Assembly: GCF_003568665.1 (NCBI RefSeq)
Contig: NZ_QXMH01000002.1
Location: 124,001-188,000 of the forward strand
Origin: Chitinophaga alhagiae
GTDB taxonomy: Bacteria > Bacteroidota > Bacteroidia > Chitinophagales > Chitinophagaceae
Length of the DNA: 64,000 nt
Direction of reading: 5' to 3'
Position numbers and translations under genes: made by a program
Notes under the pieces: generated by a model
What the model was told of the DNA's origin: nothing
Database searches by the model: none
What the model saw: only the letters and a program-made list of their open reading frames with translations
Shown: positions 62,292 to 64,000 of the stretch, piece by piece
How positions within the stretch are numbered: position 1 is the stretch's first letter
Layout: every line of letters starts with the position of its first letter

Positions 62292-62771
62292 ATGAAGCAG
62301 TTGATCATCAATATCCTGGCTTTTTTTTATAGGCCTTTTGCGAAAATTATGCCTTTCCAGACCTTCCGCTACCTGGCCTGCGGGGGCGGTAACACCCTGC
62401 TGGATATTTTCCTGTTCTTTATCTGCTACAACTTCATCCTGGACAAGGAAATGGTGCATTTGCCCTTCATTACGATCAGCGCGCATATTGCGGCCGTGCT
62501 GATGGCTTTTTTTGTGAGTTTCCCTACCGGTTTCCTGCTGAACAAGTACATTGTGTTCTCCGAATCCAACCTCCGCGGGCGTACGCAGCTCGTGCGCTAC
62601 TTCATACTGGTGGGCGTTTGCCTGCTGTTTAACTACGTGTTTATGAAGTTGTTTGTGGAATACTGCCGGTTTTACCCTACCATCGCCAAAATCCTCACCA
62701 CTATACTGGTGGTGTGTTTCAGCTACATTACACAAAAGAAGTTTACGTTCAAGGTGAAGGCGGAGCCTTAA
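62292..62771 (+). CDS. GtrA family membrane protein
   Basis: A 159-residue inner-membrane protein with four TM segments (about 25-45, 58-82, 100-120, 128-150). The GtrA pattern TFRYLACGGGNTLLDIFLFF, FVSFPTGFLLNKYIVF and FSYITQKKFTFK is clear. Members are thought to move lipid-linked sugars across the membrane or aid cell-surface polysaccharide synthesis. Its partner glycosyltransferase is not next to it. Confidence 0.9.
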   Translation: MKQLIINILAFFYRPFAKIMPFQTFRYLACGGGNTLLDIFLFFICYNFILDKEMVHLPFITISAHIAAVLMAFFVSFPTGFLLNKYIVFSESNLRGRTQLVRYFILVGVCLLFNYVFMKLFVEYCRFYPTIAKILTTILVVCFSYITQKKFTFKVKAEP

Positions 62772-62843
62772 CGCCCATTCAAGTTTTGATGCAAACAGGA
62801 GGCGCTGTTCCTGCCGGCTCGTTCTCCCGTTGTTCAATGGTGT

Positions 62844-64000
62844 TTATCGCAGTCTCCTCCGCTGTTTCCATCGGGAGAGGCCGTTCTGGCCGCCATTTGC
62901 TACAGGTGTTTGCGGTTTTACGGCCTTTTGCCACAGTTGCGCCGCCAGTATGGCCGCTGCTTTTTCTTCCTCCTCATTCTGCCCGTTGAGCGCCTGGGGG
63001 GTGAAGTATTTGCCGATGAAATTGGTGTCGAACCGGCCGTTAATGAAAGCGGGCTGCTGCAGCGCCCATTTGCCGAAAGGAAGGGTAGTGCGGATGCCGG
63101 TAACGTGATATTCGTCTATGGCCCGCAGCAGCCGCAGCCTCGCTTCTTCGCGGGTGGCGCCCCAGGCAATGAGCTTGGCGATCATGGGGTCATAAAAAAT
63201 AGGGATGTCCATGCCCTGCTCGTACCCGTCATCTACCCGTACGCCGTAACCCTGCGGGCGGATGTAAATTTCCAGGCGGCCGGTGTCTGGCAGGAAGTTG
63301 TTGGCGGGGTCTTCCGCACAGAGGCGCAGCTCTATGGCATGGCCGCTGATCCGCAGCTGCTCCTGGGTAATAGAGAGCTTTTCGCCGCGCGCTATCCGGA
63401 TCTGCTCTTTTACAAGGTCCAGGCCGGTGATCATTTCCGTAACGGGGTGCTCTACCTGCAGGCGGGTGTTCATTTCGAGGAAATAGAAGTTCAACTGCTC
63501 GTCTACCAGGAACTCTACCGTACCGGCGCCGTAATAGTCACAGGCGCGGGCCACGTCTACCGCGCATTTTCCCATGGCCTCGCGGATGGCAGGGGTGAGC
63601 ACGGACGACGGGGCTTCTTCTATCAGCTTCTGGTGGCGCCGCTGAATGGAGCATTCCCTTTCAAACAGGTGTACGCAATTGCCATGCTGGTCTCCCAGCA
63701 CCTGTATCTCAATATGGCGCGGGGCGCCCACGTATTTTTCAATGAACACGGCATCGTCTCCAAAGGCGCTGAGGGCTTCGCTTTTGGCAAGGCGCACCTG
63801 CTCTTCCAGCTCGGCCTCCTGCTGCACCACCCGCATGCCCTTGCCGCCGCCGCCGGCGGAAGCCTTGATCAGGATGGGGAAGCCGGTCTTTTTCACTACT
63901 TCCCGGGCCTCGTCAATACTGCGGAGCGGGGTTTCCGTGCCGGGCACCATGGGTACGCCAAAACGCTGGGCGGCTTGTTTGGCGGCCAGTTTGCTGCCCA
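62844..64000 (-). CDS. accC: Biotin carboxylase subunit, 5' end outside the window
   Basis: ATP-grasp enzyme that carboxylates biotin, of the acyl-CoA carboxylase biotin carboxylase type. The frame runs open to base 64000, so the N-terminal biotin carboxylase lobe is missing here. In view: the ATP loop KASAGGGGKGMRVV, FIEKYVGAPRHIEIQVLGD, the catalytic EMNTRLQVEHPVTEMITGLDLV, and the C-terminal lobe up to a basic end (RWKQRRRLR). No biotinyl-attachment domain follows, so the carrier is a separate protein. Whether the partner is acetyl-CoA or propionyl-CoA carboxylase cannot be told. Confidence 0.92.
   Translation of the reverse strand, partial: GSKLAAKQAAQRFGVPMVPGTETPLRSIDEAREVVKKTGFPILIKASAGGGGKGMRVVQQEAELEEQVRLAKSEALSAFGDDAVFIEKYVGAPRHIEIQVLGDQHGNCVHLFERECSIQRRHQKLIEEAPSSVLTPAIREAMGKCAVDVARACDYYGAGTVEFLVDEQLNFYFLEMNTRLQVEHPVTEMITGLDLVKEQIRIARGEKLSITQEQLRISGHAIELRLCAEDPANNFLPDTGRLEIYIRPQGYGVRVDDGYEQGMDIPIFYDPMIAKLIAWGATREEARLRLLRAIDEYHVTGIRTTLPFGKWALQQPAFINGRFDTNFIGKYFTPQALNGQNEEEEKAAAILAAQLWQKAVKPQTPVANGGQNGLSRWKQRRRLR

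Noticed and set aside
1..64000. Prophage, insertion sequences, tRNA or rRNA genes
   Set aside because: I scanned gaps and proteins and saw no transposase, integrase, phage structural protein, tRNA cloverleaf or rRNA segment; a tRNA search program would be needed to be sure.

Overview
The window looks like a chromosomal segment from a Bacteroidetes bacterium, most likely Chitinophagaceae (Chitinophaga-like). The evidence is type IX secretion (T9SS) parts and cargo (two PorP/SprF proteins, three giant proteins with a shared gliding-type C-terminus, one T9SS sorting domain standing alone), repeated TAnnTTTG promoter boxes, a mitochondrial-type citrate synthase, a DUF2795 protein, Rml/UXS nucleotide-sugar genes, and moderately high GC by eye. 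I saw no tRNA, rRNA, insertion sequence, prophage or CRISPR array.

Layout. 1-5.6 kb: M1 aminopeptidase, then minus-strand genes for a patatin lipase, a small exported protein, a DinB-fold protein, a small HMA-like protein, and an ECF sigma factor with a small membrane protein just downstream. 5.8-13.7 kb: rsmG, a glycosyltransferase, tgt, an LptF/LptG permease, citrate synthase and recG. 13.9-18.5 kb: first T9SS cargo locus, an SBBP/PKD giant followed by porP/sprF. 18.6-27.6 kb: barrel protein, two sodium/solute symporters, LOG-family protein, O-methyltransferase, LysM glucosaminidase, hpt, VWA protein. 27.7-28.9 kb: an AT-rich pair of exported genes of unknown function. 29-33.3 kb: an RlmK-like methyltransferase, grpE-dnaJ, and an RlmI-like methyltransferase divergent from grpE. 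33.3-33.9 kb: a gene-free stretch with an 11-bp tandem repeat array. 33.9-43.2 kb: second T9SS locus, with an orphan sorting-domain protein, PorP/SprF, and 946- and 1615-residue PKD proteins. 43.4-53.4 kb: TPMT-like methyltransferase, rhodanese-thioredoxin fusion, M32 carboxypeptidase, Nif3, zinc-ribbon coiled coil, TPR protein, recN, fabI, DUF2795, lolD. 53.4-59.3 kb: a six-gene nucleotide-sugar operon (DegT aminotransferase, UGD, UXS, RmlB, RmlC, RmlD). 59.4-64 kb: waaA, a proline-rich conserved protein, tdk, a GtrA protein, and a biotin carboxylase cut by the window edge.

How the genes fit together: most are housekeeping (RNA modification, DNA repair, chaperones, envelope building). The distinctive part is cell-surface biology: two separate loci where type-B-like T9SS cargo sits beside a PorP/SprF partner, plus envelope assembly genes (LptF/G, LolD, WaaA, nucleotide sugars). 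The least explained items are the helically spaced 11-bp array next to the surface-protein locus and the exported protein that is little more than a T9SS sorting domain. Several genes appear to use non-ATG starts (tgt, recG, SBBP giant, waaA), and two promoter boxes lie so close to their ATG that leaderless transcripts are likely.
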